From NCBI RefSeq assembly GCF_033958435.1, contig NC_134138.1, forward strand, positions 205,105,298-205,169,297: 64,000 nucleotides of DNA, read 5' to 3'. The notes beneath the pieces were generated by a model. That model worked only from the letters and a program-made list of their open reading frames with translations. It was not told the DNA's origin and made no database searches. Position numbers and translations under genes: made by a program. Positions 45,970 through 58,109 of this stretch are shown here, in pieces; position 1 is the first letter of the stretch, and the number at the start of each line of letters is the position of its first letter. Source of the stretch: Carettochelys insculpta (Eukaryota > Chordata > Testudines > Carettochelyidae).

Positions 45970-46395
45970 GGCTGCATCTACACTAGCAAGTTCTTTTGAA
46001 AGAAGGGGCTCTTTCAAAATATCCAGCGGAGTGTCTACACACAAAAAGCATTCTTTCGAAATTAAATTGAAAGAATGCTGCACTCCTTTCAGAAGTGCTC
46101 TTTCACTCCTGATTCAGGAACAGCACTTTCTTTTGAAAGCTTCTTTCAAAAGAAAACACATGTAGGTGCTCCATGGACCGCCCCCCCCTTTTTTTTTTTT
46201 GAAAGAGCAGTCCTCACGGCGCCTGATTTTTCGATCCCTGTCCCATTCTTTCAAAAGAGCAGGAGCTGTGCGGACACTTTCTTGCAAAAGAGCAGATCAC
46301 TCTTTTGATCCAATTTTTGTGTGTGGACTCACCCTTTGAAAGAAGTTCTTTCAGAAGAGATTTTCCAGAAGAAAGATCACTGTAGCATAGACATA
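45970..46395. mobile_element. Harbinger-like MITE (GAAAG-rich)
   Basis: It begins GGCTGCATCTACACTAGCAAG and ends CACTGTAGCATAGACATAGTC. The arms share TTCTTTTGAAAG and CTTTCAGAAG blocks in inverse orientation. It contains a poly-T stretch at 46190-46200. About 426 bp, non-coding. Confidence 0.6.
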
Positions 46396-47192
46396 GTCAG
46401 TATGGGAGAAGGAATAAGTAGATTGAAGTCTCTCTTTCTGCGTCTGCGTTTTGGGTGAGCATGGGAATTGATTCTGCATGTTCCTTCTTTCAGAGTCTTG
46501 CTTTTTCTTACTAGAGAGATTATGTTGTATTTATAGTGAGAGAAGAATCTTCTTCTGCATGAGTGGAAAAGAACAGATCTGGGTGTCTCAGCATGATGGA
46601 CTTAATTTTTTTCGAGAGGTAACCATAGAAGTGGATGCACGTGACATGTAGATAATACAATAAGAAGCGTTTTAGCAAAACCTCAAGTACTGTGGGAGGG
46701 TGATATGGGAGGAATGTAAGCTGCCAGCCAACATTCTTCCCCAAGAATATCAGATAAAACATAACCTGATGGCACATGTAATGTCATATGTATTACTCAT
46801 GTCCTTCATTTGCAGGCAAGTTTTTAATTATTCATTCTGTGCTCCTCAAGAAACAACATTCAAACCAGTTCCCTATGAACAAGTCTCAAGCTAAAGAGCT
46901 GCCTTCCAGGTTTACTGATACATTTCTTAGTTCTCTTTTCACACCTTTTTCCCTTTAGAAGTGAAGTTTTCCTAATTTTTTCAAACACAGAATGGCAATC
47001 TATAGTTTGTTCCTCAAATACAAAAGAGAGAGAAGGCAATATATAATGGACTTGGGTAAACCATAAGAAAAACAATATATTTAAACTGTCATTAAGTAAT
47101 AATTTAGGATTAAAGGTCAGTTTAAGTCTTACATGTTTAAGAGATTAATCAAGGTGTTTTTAAGACAGATGTCCTACCCTACACACACAGGC
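46396..47192. other. Unassigned DNA
   Basis: No gene or repeat was recognised. Confidence 0.35.
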
Positions 47193-47455
47193 TATGTCTA
47201 CACTAGAGAGTTTTGTAGCCAAAACTGGGGTTTTGTCAACAGAACTCGGGGCATCTACACACAAAATGCATTTTGTTAACGGAAACCATGGACAGAAAGG
47301 CCATGTAGATGCTCTGGGGGGCCTTTTTATCAACAGAGCAAATCAAAAGATCGATTCACTTTTATGTGTAGATGTGATTGTCAACAAAAGTTTTGTTGGA
47401 ACATCTCTAATGACAGTAACTTCTGTAGACAGGTCCTTCTAGTGTAGATATAGCC
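47193..47455. mobile_element. Harbinger-like MITE
   Basis: The left end GGCTATGTCTACACTAGAG and the right end CTTCTAGTGTAGATATAGCC are near-perfect inverted repeats. Internal repeats of TTTTGTCAAC/GTTGACAAAA type occur. The flanks ACA and AAA match at two of three positions. The translated frame across it is not a gene. Confidence 0.75.
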
Positions 47456-48217
47456 AAACACTGTCCAAAGACTGAAATTTCTTAAACCTTAAGAATAAAT
47501 TTTTGAACTTAAGCTTATGGTTTTTAGCCTTGTGTCACCTGTTGACTTAAATGGCCAAAGTCATCATTTAGGGTATTAAAAATATAGGTCTTAGCACCAA
47601 CTACAAACTGGTGCCTTTGCTGTTTTAAAAAAAGATACTTAATTTGGAAACCCGGTGGTTGCACAAATACGACTACTTTTAAATATTTTTTACTTATTTT
47701 TACTTAGTATATAACACAATGAAAAAATAAACTATTAATCATATTGTGAATGAAAGAAGTACTCATCTGAGGTGAAGTTTGTGGCAGTATCTCAAGCATT
47801 TATATTAATACTGAACAACTTGAGATTGAAATTAATGAAAATAGATTATGGTGACTCTTACAGAGTTATGAGTTCTGACTGCATTCTAGAAATCTTCAGA
47901 GCTTAACTCTCCCTGGAAATACTAACTCTAAAGGCATTTTTTTGGGTTACATTTAGAAAATTGACACATACTTAATTGGAAGTTTGGCAGTGAGCCCAGA
48001 GGGTGACCAAACACATTTAGAGTTTGGCTTTGCAGCAACAGGGTGTGATGTAACTCCCCTGGGGTAAGGGAAGGACATTGTGTGGGAAGAATATAATCTG
48101 CTAAAACAGCCTTATTGGAAAGGATTAAAGTTCCAGGTTGCACAATTCCTTTCAGATACCCTGTATCTTTCCTTTGTGGATCTGTAAACACTTTACAGAT
48201 AGAACTAGAATAACACA
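47456..48217. other. Unassigned A/T-rich DNA
   Basis: Nothing was recognised. Confidence 0.35.
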
Positions 48218-48315
48218 GCTTTATTATTCCTATTTTGCAGCTGATGATATTGAGACATAAAGGGGTTAAATGATTTGCCCAGAATTTTATGATAGGGCCA
48301 TAATCTAGAGGGCTA
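48218..48315. repeat. Possible MIR/CORE-SINE remnant
   Basis: TTATTATTCCTATTTTGCAGCTGATGATATTGAGACATAAAG..TTAAATGATTTGCCCAGAATT follows the order of the MIR core (TTATTATCCCCATTTTACAG..AAACTGAGGC..TTAAGTGACTTGCCCAAGGTC). Confidence 0.55.
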
Positions 48316-51169
48316 ATGACTTACACACAAAGAGATGACGTTGAAAACCACTGGAAGTGTTTGTTTAAAATGTTAATTGGATAGCAGATGTATATATCAA
48401 TCAACTATGAGCACAGAGCAGTAAGTGGTTGGGTAAGAGTGAAGGACCCAGCAACATTGTAGTTGAAACTTGAGGGTCAATTCTTGTTGTGAGGGGGTTC
48501 AGTGGTGCTCAAATGAGACCATGATCCAGCAAAGAATTTAAGCCTGAATTCTTTGGTGGATTGAGACTTAGCTGTTTTACTTTAGTTATTCCAGAGATCA
48601 AGTAGAGAAAAAAGAAATTACAGTTTACATTAAAGCACTTTTACCATTAGAAAGAAATCTCTGCTCTGTGTAAACGAACTTTTCAAATGCTTATAAGTTG
48701 GTAAAATTTGAGCAGGGACAGCAAAAGACACATCTTTGGAATTAATATTTGCTTCCTCCCTCAGTCAAATGTTTTAAGTTTCTGCTGCAAACAATGGGAG
48801 CACTAACACTGTTCAAACACAAGGTAGTCAGAATTTTTAATGTGGGCAAAACAAGGCATTTTTTTCCTGGCCCCTTTCTTGGAATGGTAGTCAATGGCTT
48901 ATGCTCCAAGATGTAGGTGTGGAAGAGGCTCACTAGTGCTACTACTTTCTTGGAAATGGCTGAATTATTTTGGCAGAGATTTATAAAATATCAGTCTGGG
49001 GAAGGTACCTGACACAGAAAATTTCATCTAAAATTCTTTAACATTTGAAAAATTATAAGCAACTGAATATAGTTTATTATATGGAAGGCATTAAGAAAAC
49101 TCGAACTAACAGCCCACCTAAAATACTCTCTCTTCAGTACTTTAATGAATGGTGGTATGAATTCTTGCTTATTTCATTTCCATTCCTCTAGATCTTTTTG
49201 TCACCTTTGTCAAATGAACACAAATGTCACCAATTATAGTGGGTGTGAGAGGGATACTATTAGATGGAAATTTTCAAAAATTGAAGTACTGTACACACGC
49301 AGACTAACTAATGAATTTTGTACCACAAAGCTAGAGAATATTAGAATCCTTGTTGTGAGGGTGGTTTAGAGTCTGTGGGCCCAAAAGGAAAACCCTGCCT
49401 AAATTTGAAATTTGTAGCTGCAATCTTTCAGAAATGGCATAACACATTTTAATGAAGGGATTAAGACCCAAGACTGATTTTTGTTTGGTGGGTGCAGGGA
49501 GGATATTATGCATTGGTACATTTGAGAATTATGGATGCTTTTGTGAATCATGTCAAATTCCCTTCACAAAGTAATGACTCTCCTTTAACAGATGTATACT
49601 TATAAATTGATTTCATAATGGCAAATATAATTTAAGTATGTTATCTGTGTGTAGTTTATTATTTGTTTATAATACAATTTCTAAAAAAGCTCTAAAATGT
49701 TATATTATTAAAATAAAGTACAAAACAAGGACAAAAGGTGTTTTCATTTTAGCTTGATGTTGAGGCTTGTCAGCAAGCCAACAACCTTGATAATTCTAAG
49801 ATGTTGTCCAACCTAGCTATTTGAGGTTGTATTTGAAATTATGAGTGCTCAGCAAGTATCAGGTTGGACAGTTTTTAATGTGATGAATTTGTCTACCATA
49901 TCAACAATGTCTGTTGGGTACTGCCCAGTGCTGCCAGCATCACCTATTGAATGGAGTATAGATTTCACTGCTGTGAAGAATGTCAGCAAAATATATGACA
50001 CTTGGCCAAGATTATAGCATATCAGCATTTGATGAGACTATCTATTGTAGGGCCAGAGAGCTTCAGTGGTGATGCCCAGGTGAATTTCAGAAAAAGTCCA
50101 GAGAATGGATAGTTTCCACGTACAACAGACATTGCTGGCTGTAATTGGAAGGAAATATGAAAAGAGTGGTCTGGAAAACATCTTCTGAGAACTGCAGGGG
50201 TATGGTAACAATACACTGAACAGTCCACTTAAAGGCAACTCATAAAGCTGTGAACCCATAAGCTTGTAATGGAGAGTCTGTCCATAGTATGGTGGCAGGC
50301 ATTTTGTGAATGGATACTAGACAAGGAGATTGACAGTGATGTAGATCTTGCCAACAGTAAGCTCCAGGAATGTCCAAATACGGTATTAATACAGTATTAA
50401 ACAACGAGGCAACAAGCGTAATACAATGCTTTCCCAACTCAGTGATACACTTAAGAATGTATAGGACATATTGCACAAATTCCACACTTCCGGAACAGCA
50501 TTTGCCAAAACCTTTCCATTCTGGGATGATTACATTAAAACAGTTAACACCCTAATTAATATATGTCATTATAGCAGAACATGAAAGCAACTGGACCCGC
50601 ATCCTGTGATAACTGCAGAGATGATACCACTGTTTTTTTTTTTACTGTGCCAACTACACCTCTTGTGTACCTCTTTGCGTTAATTATATGTAGCTTCTGC
50701 CAGATTATGCTCATGTGATTCATGAACAGTTTGTGTAGTGCTGTGGGTTTGTCTAGAAATAAATTCAGCAAAGTCTACACAGACATGGCACTTAAACAGT
50801 ATACTGTGACAGTAAAATAAAAGGGAGTATGGGGGTTCCACTCTGAAATCAGGAACCTTGACTAAATGGTTCATCACTGCTTTTGAGCACTCCGCATCAC
50901 AACATCCAGGAAGGTAATACATGTTATAGTAGACTCAGGTGTTTCACAAGGAAAACAGAAGGCTGCATCACATCACATGCAGGATGACAAAATAAATGTT
51001 CACATTGTCAACTGATTCCATGACAATCCACTGTTGTCTTTGCAAAAGTGACTGCCAAGGTTGTTAATGAGAATGATACAGAAATCAAAACTATGAAACA
51101 GCTTGTGGAAGACAGGTTAAATTCAACTACCACTGGATTATTTGAACCACTGTGCAAGTTCAACACCAT
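48316..51169. other. Unassigned A/T-rich DNA
   Basis: No gene was recognised. 50030-51160 has short coherent stretches in changing frames (for example VVDSGVSQGKQKAASHHMQDDK-like near 50935), which may be an old retrocopy or transposase. I cannot name the family. Confidence 0.35.
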
Positions 51170-51390
51170 GGCTATGTCTACACTTGTCCCCTGCGTGGGG
51201 ATTGAGGGTACTTTGAAATGCCCGTGGCTACACGGCATGCCGGCATGTCGAAGTTTAACACTTTGAAGTTGCCGCAGAGAGAATTAGCTTAATGAAGTGC
51301 TGTATATTCATTGCAGCACTTCATTAGTAATCTCCCATCAGGCTGATTACCAGGCCCCCTTCGAAGTAGGGGGCAAGGGTAGCCATAGCC
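51170..51390. mobile_element. MITE with perfect CAT target duplication
   Basis: A 221 bp element begins GGCTATGTCTACACTTG and ends AAGGGTAGCCATAGCC. CAT flanks it at 51167-51169 and 51391-51393. The interior has paired blocks around GAAGTGCTG..GCAGCACTTC. The 3-bp duplication fits Harbinger-type insertion, but CAT is not the usual TWA. Confidence 0.75.
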
Positions 51391-53232
51391 CATGACATTA
51401 GCAACTCTAAGTAAGAGGATCAAATCAAAAGTTAGTAGTGATAGGACAGTGAATGTCAATAGAGTTGTTCAGCTGTCTTGCAGTAACTGTAAAGATGAGA
51501 GATTTATCTGAAGGAAGTGTCACATATGAGGTTTCTATATTTCCATATGCAATAGCACACTCAGATACATGTTGCGGGGTGCAATCCAGACCAGTGAGGG
51601 GTGCTTCAGATGCTCTGTTGCTATAGCTCCCTGCCTGGGAAGCTCACAGTCAGCAACAAACATACATTCTGTGTATGTATTCTGTGCCATCCTGATCCAG
51701 TACTCTCACTTCTGCAATTTGCTTCCTGCAGCAACACAATCACTGCAAGATGACCCCAATCCCCCAGATTGCTACTTTTCTCCAAAACTGTGTGCTGTGC
51801 CCTATCCAGCCCTTCCCTGGACCATTCAGAAGTTGTTTGTTTGTGCTTCTAAAGGGACAAAATGCACAACTTACCACTTCAACTAGAGTTAACAATTGCT
51901 TCAGTTCAAGCACAAAAGTGGATGGGGTTAGCTTAAAAGTAAAATGAGCTTATTTAATTACAAAAGAGAAATTTAAAGTGAGATAAAATATAAGGGATAA
52001 AGACTGAAATGTTTACAAACAAATTAAAATGAAATATGAAAACACTTTCCAATGCCAAAACTTTAATAGGCTATTGACCAGGTCCAAGATGGGGAATTTA
52101 CAACCTGCCTTGATCCACCCCGCATTGGTCAGGGCTTCCCCCACCAGCCGCAGCACAGTGAGCTCGTGCTGGTGCTCCAGTCACATAGGGGGTGCTGACT
52201 CTCCCATGTGGCTGGAGTGTCGATGCAGCTCCCTGTTCTGGGAATGGGAACACCAAGCCTTATGGGGCCAGATGAAGACAAGCTGCCAGCTGGATCTGGC
52301 TTGTAGCCTCTGCCTGGTGGGTGAAGTGTTACTGTGCCAGGAATGACTGTGCAGGGAAGCTCTGTCTCCTGCACTGGCTTAAAGACTTTATACCCTTTGC
52401 TCCCCAGGGAAGCTGGGAGCACACGGGGGTGGCTGCTGCCCCATTCCCGGCACCCCAAGGCATGGGGCAGCCAGGGATGTCTTCCAGTGCAGCAGCCGTT
52501 GGCAGCTGTAGCTGGGGAGTCACCCCTACTCCACTCCCTGTCCTGTATTTGGGATAGGGAGGTATGGGCACCCTATCTGCATCCCTTGCCTGGACCCCAC
52601 CACTCCACCCTGACCCATTCTGCTCCTGCTTCCTGTTCAGATCTTGTACACCCACCAAATTCCTTCATTCCCCTCCTTCAGCCCAGACCCTGCCTCCCCA
52701 GCCTGCTCCTGTGCTCTATCTCCTGCTCAGCCTCCCCAGCCCACCCTACTCCTACTCCCTACCACTCATCCAGACTTTGCATCCCCAATCTTGGCAGCCT
52801 TCTCTGACAATCTGAACCCCTCCTTTTTGGCCCCACCACAGACCCAGGGGATGCTGACAAAATCTACTAGCCTTGGGGCCCCAGAAGAGCCCTTAGGGGA
52901 AGTCCTGAGCCTTGGCACCCCTCCACCAGGCTGGAGTGTGAGGTGCCCTGGTGTCCCAAATTGCATGAGTGAAGTGAGTGTCTCTCTTTTTTTTTCCTGC
53001 ATATCAGTTGGGGCCACACCCATGAGATTTTTTTTCCTTTTGATTTACATGTGGCCCCTTACTGCTTTTTCTGTGGATCAGTGGCCCCTGACACAAAAAG
53101 GGTTGCCTATCCCTGGTCTAAGTATTGAGTAACATTCTTACCATATGCTTCTTCCAGCAAGATGGCTGACCACACCTCTGGTCAAGCACTCTTCCCAAAG
53201 ACCAACTGCTTGGTTCCATTTTCCAAACCTTT
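51391..53232. other. Unassigned DNA with C-rich hAT-like interior
   Basis: No gene was recognised. 52560-52830 is a C-rich tract like those inside hAT elements elsewhere. Near 52990-53120, GGGGCCACACCC..GTGGCCCCTGACACAAAAAGGGTTGCC could be a hAT end. The other end was not located. Confidence 0.35.
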
Positions 53233-53240
53233 GTCTACCT

Positions 53241-54758
53241 CAGGGGTCAGCAACCTTTCTGAGGTGGAGTGCCGAAATTTGACCTTTTGAGTTCTGTATA
53301 CGTTCCAAATGCCGGTGATACTTTTTAAAGTCACTCAGGCCATGTCTACACTTGGCCAAAATTTCGAAAGGGCCACGCTAATGGCCAAATTGGAGAATAC
53401 TAATGAGGTGCTGAAATGACTATTCAGCGCCTCATTAGCATGCTGCCGGCCACAGCACTTCAAAGTGCCGCATTTTGATCACCCGCGGCTTGTCTACACG
53501 GGGCCCTTTTCAAAAGGACCCCACAAACGTCAAAATCCCCTTTCGAAGTGCCGTGGCCAGCAGCATGCTAATAAGGTGCTGAAGATTCATTTCAGCGCCT
53601 CATTAGTATTCTCCAGTTTGGCCATTAGCATGGCCCTTTCGAAATTTTGGCCAAGTGTAGACACAACCTCACAGTCCTACTTACAACAGCTTCATTAATA
53701 AACTAAAATGCACAGTGTTACCCTTTCAGTCTTTAAATCTCTGGCTGTCTGAGTTTTTTAAATATCTAAAAATGCCTGGATTTTAATGCAGGTTGAGCCT
53801 CTCTGATCTTGGATTCTCTGGTCTGGCAGTATCTGTGGTCCGGTGGGACCACAGATGTTGCTGAGCCAAGGTTCCTCGGCTGCAGAGTTTGTAGGGGCTG
53901 GGGCTCAGCCAATTTGTCAGGCAGTCATACTGACTGAAAGTGGAGCTGCCACTGGCCCTTGGTTGGGAGCCTGGCAGCCTGGGTGGGGAACCACTGGTGC
54001 CCTGAGTGGGGATCTCCAGCAGCTGGGGCACAGAGCTGCTGCTGCCCCAGGCAGGGAGCCACCGCTGGTCCCCAGGCAGGCAGCCCAGGTGACCAGGGGT
54101 GCAGAGCCCCAGGTGGACTGTCTCTGCTGGCCTGGGGCACAGCACCCCAGGTGGACAGCTGAAAAGTGGCTCACACACCAAGCGTGGCATGTGTGCTGAG
54201 GATGCCAACCCCTGCTTAGACTCTTTGAAAGCAAACATAACTATCTCTGCTCTGGTCATGTCTAGTTCACATTCTGAGGTTTTCTTCTCAACCTAGCAAA
54301 CAGAACTGAACACTGGCCTGCATTGCCTGTCTAGCAAGATGGAGGTGGGAGGAAGTCACAGGCTGGTATGAGGAGGTCATATCCATGCTGCCTTCCCACA
54401 TTTCTTGGTTGGGAGAATGGGATGACCAGAGTCAAGGCTCGCAACAAGCCCCGGGCATACAGCAAGGTCATTCTGGTGCCCAGCTGGGGTCACTTAGCTG
54501 CAAGGCAGGAAAGCAGAAAAGTTACTTTTGCTTTGCAGAGCACCCTACAGTAACCTTTAACGTCAGCTGGCAGCACAACAAGCTAGCCTGCCTGCATGTT
54601 CCCCTCTATCTGTGAGGCCCAATGGGGCTTTCCCTGTGCCCGCATGCTGGGGAGTGGTGAGCACATGGAAGCAGGTGACGACTGCTGCTGTGCCACGTAC
54701 TAGGAGTCACCCATATGCTGGGAGGTTTGGCACATGTGCTGGGGGTTGCTGACCCCTT
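53241..54758. mobile_element. hAT element, 1.5 kb, with 8-bp target duplication
   Basis: It starts CAGGGGTCAGCAACC and ends GGGTTGCTGACCCCTT. GTCTACCT (53233-53240) and GTCTACCC (54759-54766) match at seven of eight positions. It was itself inserted into the GTCTACACT terminus of a MITE whose remainder follows from 54767. Its outer parts match the short hAT at 9690-10019. Inside are a foldback MITE (53338-53668) and a pogo-like block near 53795-53880. No transposase was recognised, so it is non-autonomous. Confidence 0.8.
53338..53668. mobile_element. Foldback MITE with perfect TCA duplication
   Basis: 331 bp. The left arm GGCCATGTCTACACTTGGCC..TTTCGAAAGGGCC..GAGAATACTAATGAGG is repeated inverted at the right end (starting, inverse, GGTTGTGTCTACACTTGGCC). 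TCA flanks both sides (53335-53337 and 53669-53671). The paralogous hAT at 9690-10019 lacks it at the same place. Confidence 0.85.
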
Positions 54759-54766
54759 GTCTACCC

Positions 54767-55212
54767 TATGAAGTTTTGTTACCCAAATCTGCCTTTTGGC
54801 AACAAAACAGAGCGTACACACTGCAACATGACTCTTGTTGAGAAAAATGCCCAGTTTCAATGACAAAAAACTTCCTCCTCTGTGAGAGACTTTTTTCTTT
54901 CCCCGTCCCTTTACTGTTGACAAGAGGCAGTGTAGACACAGCTGTTTGTTTTTTGACAGACCTGACGCTCGATTTTGCATGCCTAGTATGGACGCACAAA
55001 ATTGAACTTTTGGGGGTCGCAGTCAATCCCTCTACTTCTTGCAAGATGTGAGGAGTAAGGGAGGTTGAGGGGAGAAACTCTCCCATAGACCTTCTCCTGC
55101 ACAGACAGACAAGTTAGCTGAGCACAGATAGGTTGATTTTAGCTACACAACTGGTATAGCTAGAATTGCATATCTGCTGTTGACTTTCTTAGCCTAGTAT
55201 AGACATAGCCTT
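54767..55212. mobile_element. Two adjoining Harbinger-like MITE pieces
   Basis: 54767-about 54950 continues the MITE split by the hAT (TTTTGTTACC..TTGGCAACAAAA, then GCAGTGTAGACACAGC). From about 54985 to 55212 a second piece ends CCTAGTATAGACATAGCC before TTAG and shares TTGATTTTAGCTACACAA and CTTGCAAGATGTGAGGAG with the MITEs at 23351 and 7355. Confidence 0.5.
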
Positions 55213-55727
55213 AGTTTGCACATTTCATATTGTGAATAAGCTGCCCTTTTAATAGATGAGTTTTTTCTCATTTATCCCTAGCAAGTGAAGGGAACGTATG
55301 GACATCAAGAGTATCTCAGCATCAGTTTCATCAAAGCAGTCCTGATGCCTGCTATTTACAAAGAGGATTTCTTTAGACATGTTTGACCACCATTTCCTTA
55401 AAAGATGACTAGGATTAGTCAGAGTTTACTTTGTCCAGTTGTGTCAAGAACTTCATCAAAATTTTAACTAGATATGCAAATAATACGTCAGATTTCAGTG
55501 CATGCATACTGAGGTTGCATATTGGAAACTGGCAACATCTTGCACTATTTTAATTGGAGACTGAGTATCATTTTAGAACCCCGGAGCTGATGATCAGACC
55601 ACACGGACACAGTTGCACTGAGTGAATGATGTAGTGAATTAAATGTTAATTCATTGTCAGTGACCAGAGCAGGGATGTATCTATGTTGTTTTGTGCTTTG
55701 GTACTTGTCTGTAAGACACAAAGGCTA
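55213..55727. other. Unassigned DNA
   Basis: Nothing was recognised. Confidence 0.35.
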
Positions 55728-56032
55728 TGTCTACACTACAGCCATCTGTGAACACAAGTGACTGTCAGGAGAGATTTTCTGACAAAACCTCTGTCGACAG
55801 ATTGTGTCTAAATACAAAAATGGCTCGAAAGAGCAATCTGCTGTGTTAACAGAAAGAGGCCAGACTGCCCAGCCGTTTCTCAACAGAATGGCCGACTGCA
55901 AGCTCTGCAAGCAGGGCAGCCTGGTGAACTGGAAGCCCTCTCTGTCGACAGAGGGCCCCCGGCGTGTCTGTACTATTTTTCTGTTGAGAGACTCTGTTGA
56001 CAGAGGCGTTATGCCTTGTATAGAAGAGACCT
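55728..56032. mobile_element. Harbinger-like MITE (CTGTCGACAG type)
   Basis: It begins GGCTATGTCTACACTACAG and ends near TATGCCTTGTATAGAAGAG. The interior has the palindrome-like CTGTCGACAG and CTGTTGACAG in both arms. An open frame through it is accidental. Confidence 0.6.
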
Positions 56033-56255
56033 AACTCTCCTGAGAAAATGGCTGCCTTCTGTTGACTGATTCAAAATGATCTAGACAAACTGAAGAAATG
56101 ATCTGAGGTAAACAGGATGAAATTCAATAAGGACAAATGCAAAGTGCTCACTTTCACACGTACAAAATGCGAAATTACTGTATAGTAAGGAGTACTGCAG
56201 AAAAGGATCTGGGGTCATAATGGACCACAAGGTAAATATGAGTCAAGTGTGACTT

Positions 56256-56292
56256 GCAAAACCAACCAACCAACAAACTAACCAACCATCCA
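56256..56292 (+). repeat. (AACC)n microsatellite, imperfect
   Basis: A short run of AACC/AACA units replacing CR1 coding sequence inside the CR1 at 56068. Confidence 0.7.
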
Positions 56293-56687
56293 TCATTCTG
56301 CTAAGTATTAACAGGAGTGTTGGAAGAAAGACTCGAGAAGTAATTCTTCTGCTTTACTCTTTGTTGATTAGGCCTCTGCTGGAGTATTGTGTCTAGTTCT
56401 GGGTGCCACATTTCAGGAAAGATGTGGAGAAATTGGAGAAGGTCCTGAGAAGAATACCAAAAATGATTTAAAATCTAGTAAACGTGACCTGTGACAACAG
56501 ATTGAAAGAACTGAGTTTGTTTTGTCTGGATAAGAGAAGGCTGAGAGAGTAAAAAAACAGCTTTTAAGTACCTACAAGGATGTTGTATGGAGAAAGGAGA
56601 AAAAATATATTTTCTTTCACCTTTGAGGGTAGGACAAGAAGCAATGGGGTTAAATTGCAGCAAGGGACATTAGGAAAAACTGTCTAA

Positions 56688-56972
56688 GTCTACAGCTACA
56701 CTAACTCTGGAAGATTGACCGCTTAGGTTTGATCTTCCAGGACACCATTTTGTGCATGTGTGAAACGGTGCGTTCTCGGTCAATGTCGATCCTGGAACTC
56801 CTTGCGAGCTGCAAGGATTAAGAAAGGTGGATGGGAGGAGCACTCCTGTTGACTTTCTGCTGCGAAAACAGCCGTGGAAGTTGAAGGCTGCAAAGTTGAT
56901 TTTTGGTATGAAATTGGCATATCAAAAACTGCACAGCAGCCATCAACCTTCCAGGTAAATGTAGCTGTAGCC
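56688..56972. mobile_element. Harbinger-like MITE with perfect TAA duplication
   Basis: 285 bp, begins GTCTACAGCTACACTAACTC and ends AAATGTAGCTGTAGCC. TAA flanks both sides (56685-56687 and 56973-56975). The TWA duplication of 3 bp is diagnostic of PIF/Harbinger. It sits in the CR1 at 56068. Confidence 0.85.
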
Positions 56973-57087
56973 TAACTGTCAGGACAGTTAAGCACTGGGA
57001 CAGTTGCCTAGGGAGGTGGTGGAATCTCCATCACTGGAGATTTTTTAAAAACAGGTTAGACAAACACCTGTCAGGAATGGTCTAGAT

Positions 57088-57793
57088 CGGGGCAGGCAAG
57101 ATAGACCCTGGAGGCTGGATCTGGTCCCCCAGGCTTTTTAATATGGTCCGCAGCAGACCCCTAGGGCTGCAGAGGGGGTGGTGCTTTAAGTGCTGCCACA
57201 ACCCTTTAGGAAGTTCTCTCAGATCCTATTGGCTGGACACACAAAGCTGACCAATGGGAACTACGAGAATTTGCTTAGGGTAAGGATAGTGCAACAAAAT
57301 TTCTCAGCTCCCATTGGCCAGTTTCTGGCTATAGGAGCTGAGAGATTTTGCTGGGTGTTGGAGCAGGAAGCCTTTCCCCTCAGCATAGTGAGCTACATGG
57401 ACCAGGCTCTGGGCTGGGGCTGCTGGCAATCAAGGAAGCCTGCCTGAGAGTGCTGCTGACCAGGAGTTGCTTAAGTAAGTGCCTTCTGGCCAGAGTCTAC
57501 TTCTGGCACTGCAGCCCAACTCCTTCCCAGACCCTGCATGCCCTCTCTTCTGTGCCTCCCTCATGCTAGAATCTTCTCCTGCACACATTCCCAGCCCCAA
57601 GTCATAACCCCCTCCTTCAGCCAAACTCCCTCTCAGATTTCCCACTGTCCTGCACCTCAGTCCCCTACCCCGAGAACCCTTCTGCACCCAGCCTCCGTCT
57701 CAGATCCTGCATCCACTTTGAATAAAAGAGCAGCCCTTGACCACTTACCAAACTATTGGAGTGGCCACTGATCAAAAATTATTGTCCACCCTG
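57088..57793. mobile_element. hAT element with perfect 8-bp duplication
   Basis: 706 bp, starts CGGGGCAGGCAAGA and ends ATTGTCCACCCTG. GTCTAGAT occurs at 57080-57087 and 57794-57801. The interior holds GGATCTGGTCCCCCAGGC and a C-rich tract (57480-57720) but no transposase. It was inserted in the CR1 at 56068. Confidence 0.85.
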
Positions 57794-57815
57794 GTCTAGA
57801 TGGTGTTTGGTTCTA

Positions 57816-58109
57816 GAAAAAAAGATGCTGGAACTCAAGTCTGATAATTCCTCATAGGCATTATGGTGTTTAATTTTAATGCCCTGGTCCCAGGCTGCTG
57901 TGAGGCAGTGGGGACTCCTGCCCTGGTCCCTGCAGTGCTGAGGGGTAGTGGGAGCTCCTGTCCTGGTCCTTGCACTGCTGAGAGGTGGTGGGGGTTTCTG
58001 CCCAGTTCCTGTGCTGCTGCAAAACAGCAGTGAAAACTGTCCTAGTGTTACAATAGAAAAAAAGGTGCCAGAACTCCGTTCTGGTGCATTCCACCAGAAA
58101 AAAAAGCCC
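57816..58109. mobile_element. hAT MITE with perfect 8-bp duplication
   Basis: 294 bp, right end CCACCAGAAAAAAAAGCCC, left end GAAAAAAAGATGCTGGAAC. TGGTTCTA occurs at 57808-57815 and 58110-58117. Internal repeated units (GCAGTG.TGAG.GG.AGTGGG.. CTCCTG) lie at 57890-58010. It resembles the elements at 6443 and 12810. It was inserted in the CR1 at 56068. Confidence 0.8.

Noticed and set aside
45970..46395. Coding frame across a poly-T and GAAAG-rich region
   Set aside because: The region has MITE ends and internal inverted blocks. The frame is accidental.
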